Part shown: positions 6,451 to 6,980 of the stretch, piece after piece
Numbering within the stretch: position 1 is the stretch's first letter
Layout: every line of letters starts with the position of its first letter
Assembly (NCBI GenBank): GCA_030828025.1
Contig: JAURDG010000068.1
Location: forward strand, 1 to 6,980
Direction: 5' to 3'
DNA from: Flavobacteriaceae bacterium
GTDB taxonomy: Bacteria > Bacteroidota > Bacteroidia > Flavobacteriales > Flavobacteriaceae
DNA length: 6,980 bases
Translations under genes and position numbers: made by a program
The notes under the pieces: model-generated
Seen by the model: only the letters and a program-made list of their open reading frames with translations
The model's database searches: none
Told to the model about the DNA's origin: nothing

Positions 6451-6456
6451 AGCGGG
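6428..6456 (+). repeat. REP palindrome copy 5
   Basis: Identical to copy 3 over 29 bp. It is separated from copy 4 by an 8-bp spacer GGCTAAAA, which resembles the GTTAAAA before copy 3, and it is followed by GGTTAAAG. It ends 12 bp before the stop codon of the gene at 6469-6822. Confidence 0.93.
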
Positions 6457-6468
6457 GGTTAAAGAACG

Positions 6469-6822
6469 TTAATAGTTGAGTTTGTAATAAAGCGTTTCAT
6501 AGTCTTTTATTACAATGATTGTATCATTATTATGTTTCTTCATAATCTTATAAGGAGCATCTAAACTCCCAAAATTCTTATATCTAACAATATATAAGCT
6601 CGAATCTATATTAATTCGAGGAGTATTTCCATATATTGCTAAGGTGTCATTAATTATTACAATTCCTTTATAATTGTTTTTATTTCTAAGGGTTACATAA
6701 GTATTCAAAGATTCACTAAAACTTAATTCCTTTTTCGAATTGAATTTTGACGATAAAATAATTGAAGTTACGAATGTCACCATTAACAAAATTATTAATA
6801 AAGCTACTTGTTTTAGTTTCAT
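6469..6822 (-). CDS. Small membrane-anchored hypothetical protein
   Basis: A 117-residue protein I do not recognise. It has an N-terminal transmembrane segment or uncleaved signal anchor at about residues 5-24 (QVALLIILLMVTFVTSIILS). A polar domain follows, rich in Asn, Lys, Ile and Tyr, probably outside the cytoplasm. The ATG at 6822 is preferred; a GTG directly before it at 6825 would add one residue. The C-terminal block PYKIMKKHNNDTIIV...TLYYKL is closely matched by the partial gene just upstream, so the two are tandem paralogs, 40 bp apart and probably cotranscribed. Strongly AT-rich compared with the purD region. REP copies 3-5 lie just downstream and may end its transcript. Confidence 0.7.
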   Translation of the reverse strand: MKLKQVALLIILLMVTFVTSIILSSKFNSKKELSFSESLNTYVTLRNKNNYKGIVIINDTLAIYGNTPRINIDSSLYIVRYKNFGSLDAPYKIMKKHNNDTIIVIKDYETLYYKLNY

Positions 6823-6862
6823 CACTTGTTTTTGAATGGTGTTTTAGTGCAAACTTTGATTA

Positions 6863-6980
6863 TCATTGAATTAACTTATAGAACAATGTATCAGAGTATA
6901 GCTTAAAAACAACTATTGTATCGTTATTTTTCTTTTTGATAATTTTATACGGAGGGGCAACATCTTTTAGATATTGAAAA
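6863..6980 (-). CDS. Partial paralog of the 6469-6822 protein (C-terminal part, cut by window edge)
   Basis: The minus strand from 6979 to the TGA at 6863-6865 reads through 38 codons: FQYLKDVAPPYKIIKKKNND, then TIVVFKLYSDTLFYKLIQ. Aligned from PYKI to YKL, 19 of 26 residues equal those of the neighbouring 6469-6822 protein, with one extra residue here, and the frame ends at nearly the same place. The N-terminal part is outside the window. This is good evidence for a real gene although too little is visible to identify it. It probably has the same membrane-anchored architecture (inference). Confidence 0.75.
   Translation of the reverse strand, partial: FQYLKDVAPPYKIIKKKNNDTIVVFKLYSDTLFYKLIQ

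Larger units (their letters stand above)
5702..6456. mobile_element. REP-RAYT unit: transposase gene bracketed by REP palindromes
   Basis: The Y1 transposase gene is enclosed by inverted copies of the 29-bp palindrome: copy 2 on the left (5702-5730) and copies 3-5 on the right (6362-6456). This is the layout of a REPtron, in which a domesticated IS200/IS605-related enzyme (RAYT) is thought to spread short palindromes rather than itself. No target-site duplication or subterminal IS200/IS605 ends were recognised, so it is not called a conventional insertion sequence. The borders given are those of the outermost adjacent repeats. A further copy lies at 4974-5002, beyond the neighbouring gene. 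Confidence 0.7.

Noticed and set aside
6362..6456. Possible CRISPR array (three near-identical 29-bp repeats)
   Set aside because: Spacers are 0 and 8 bp, no cas genes are present, and the same unit occurs singly and inverted elsewhere; these are REP palindromes.
6290..6472. 60-residue plus-strand frame containing repeated GTRHSLAPAG
   Set aside because: It is a translation of REP copies 3-5; the peptide repeat is just the DNA palindrome read in frame. No promoter and it overlaps the transposase start. Such frames may appear in databases as false hypothetical proteins.

Overview
The window looks like chromosomal DNA from a member of the Bacteroidota, most likely class Flavobacteriia. The evidence is the set of protein families (DUF5687, DUF4254, a DUF6341-like small protein, a Bacteroidota-type RAYT transposase), promoter boxes of the Bacteroidota form TAnnTTTG, and no clear Shine-Dalgarno sites. 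No genus can be named from the sequence alone.

Left part (1-4833): ordinary, moderate-GC, tightly packed genes. Reading leftward on the minus strand, a DUF4254 protein (2644-3249) is followed, with a TGATG stop/start overlap, by a glycosyltransferase family 9 enzyme (1604-2644). After 30 bp and a new promoter-like box come a polytopic DUF5687 membrane protein (104-1573) and, through an ATGA overlap, the first 35 codons of an ABC-transporter ATPase (1-107). DUF5687 and the ATPase probably form one exporter; GT9 and DUF4254 probably act together in cell-surface glycan assembly. Diverging from DUF4254, a 75-residue membrane-anchored protein (3346-3573, plus strand) runs tail to tail into purD (3568-4833, minus strand), the two stops overlapping by 6 bp. 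Four start codons here (1573, 3249, 3346, 4833) each have a TAnnTTTG box only 13-18 nt upstream, so the mRNAs probably have almost no leader.

Right part (about 4960-6980): visibly more AT-rich accessory DNA carrying a REP/RAYT system. An intact single-domain Y1 (HUH/tyrosine) transposase (5782-6306) lies between copies of a 29-bp GC-rich imperfect palindrome. There are five copies: one at 4974-5002 inside a longer perfect-arm hairpin, one inverted at 5702-5730, and a cluster of three at 6362-6456. The copies surround both the transposase and an unknown exported protein (5021-5608). At the right edge are two tandem, paralogous small proteins of unknown function, one whole (6469-6822) and one cut off by the window end (6863-6980).

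The most noteworthy system is the RAYT with its palindromes: the enzyme looks catalytically complete, the repeats are almost identical, and their orientation makes an RNA hairpin that is continuous on one strand and interrupted on the other.
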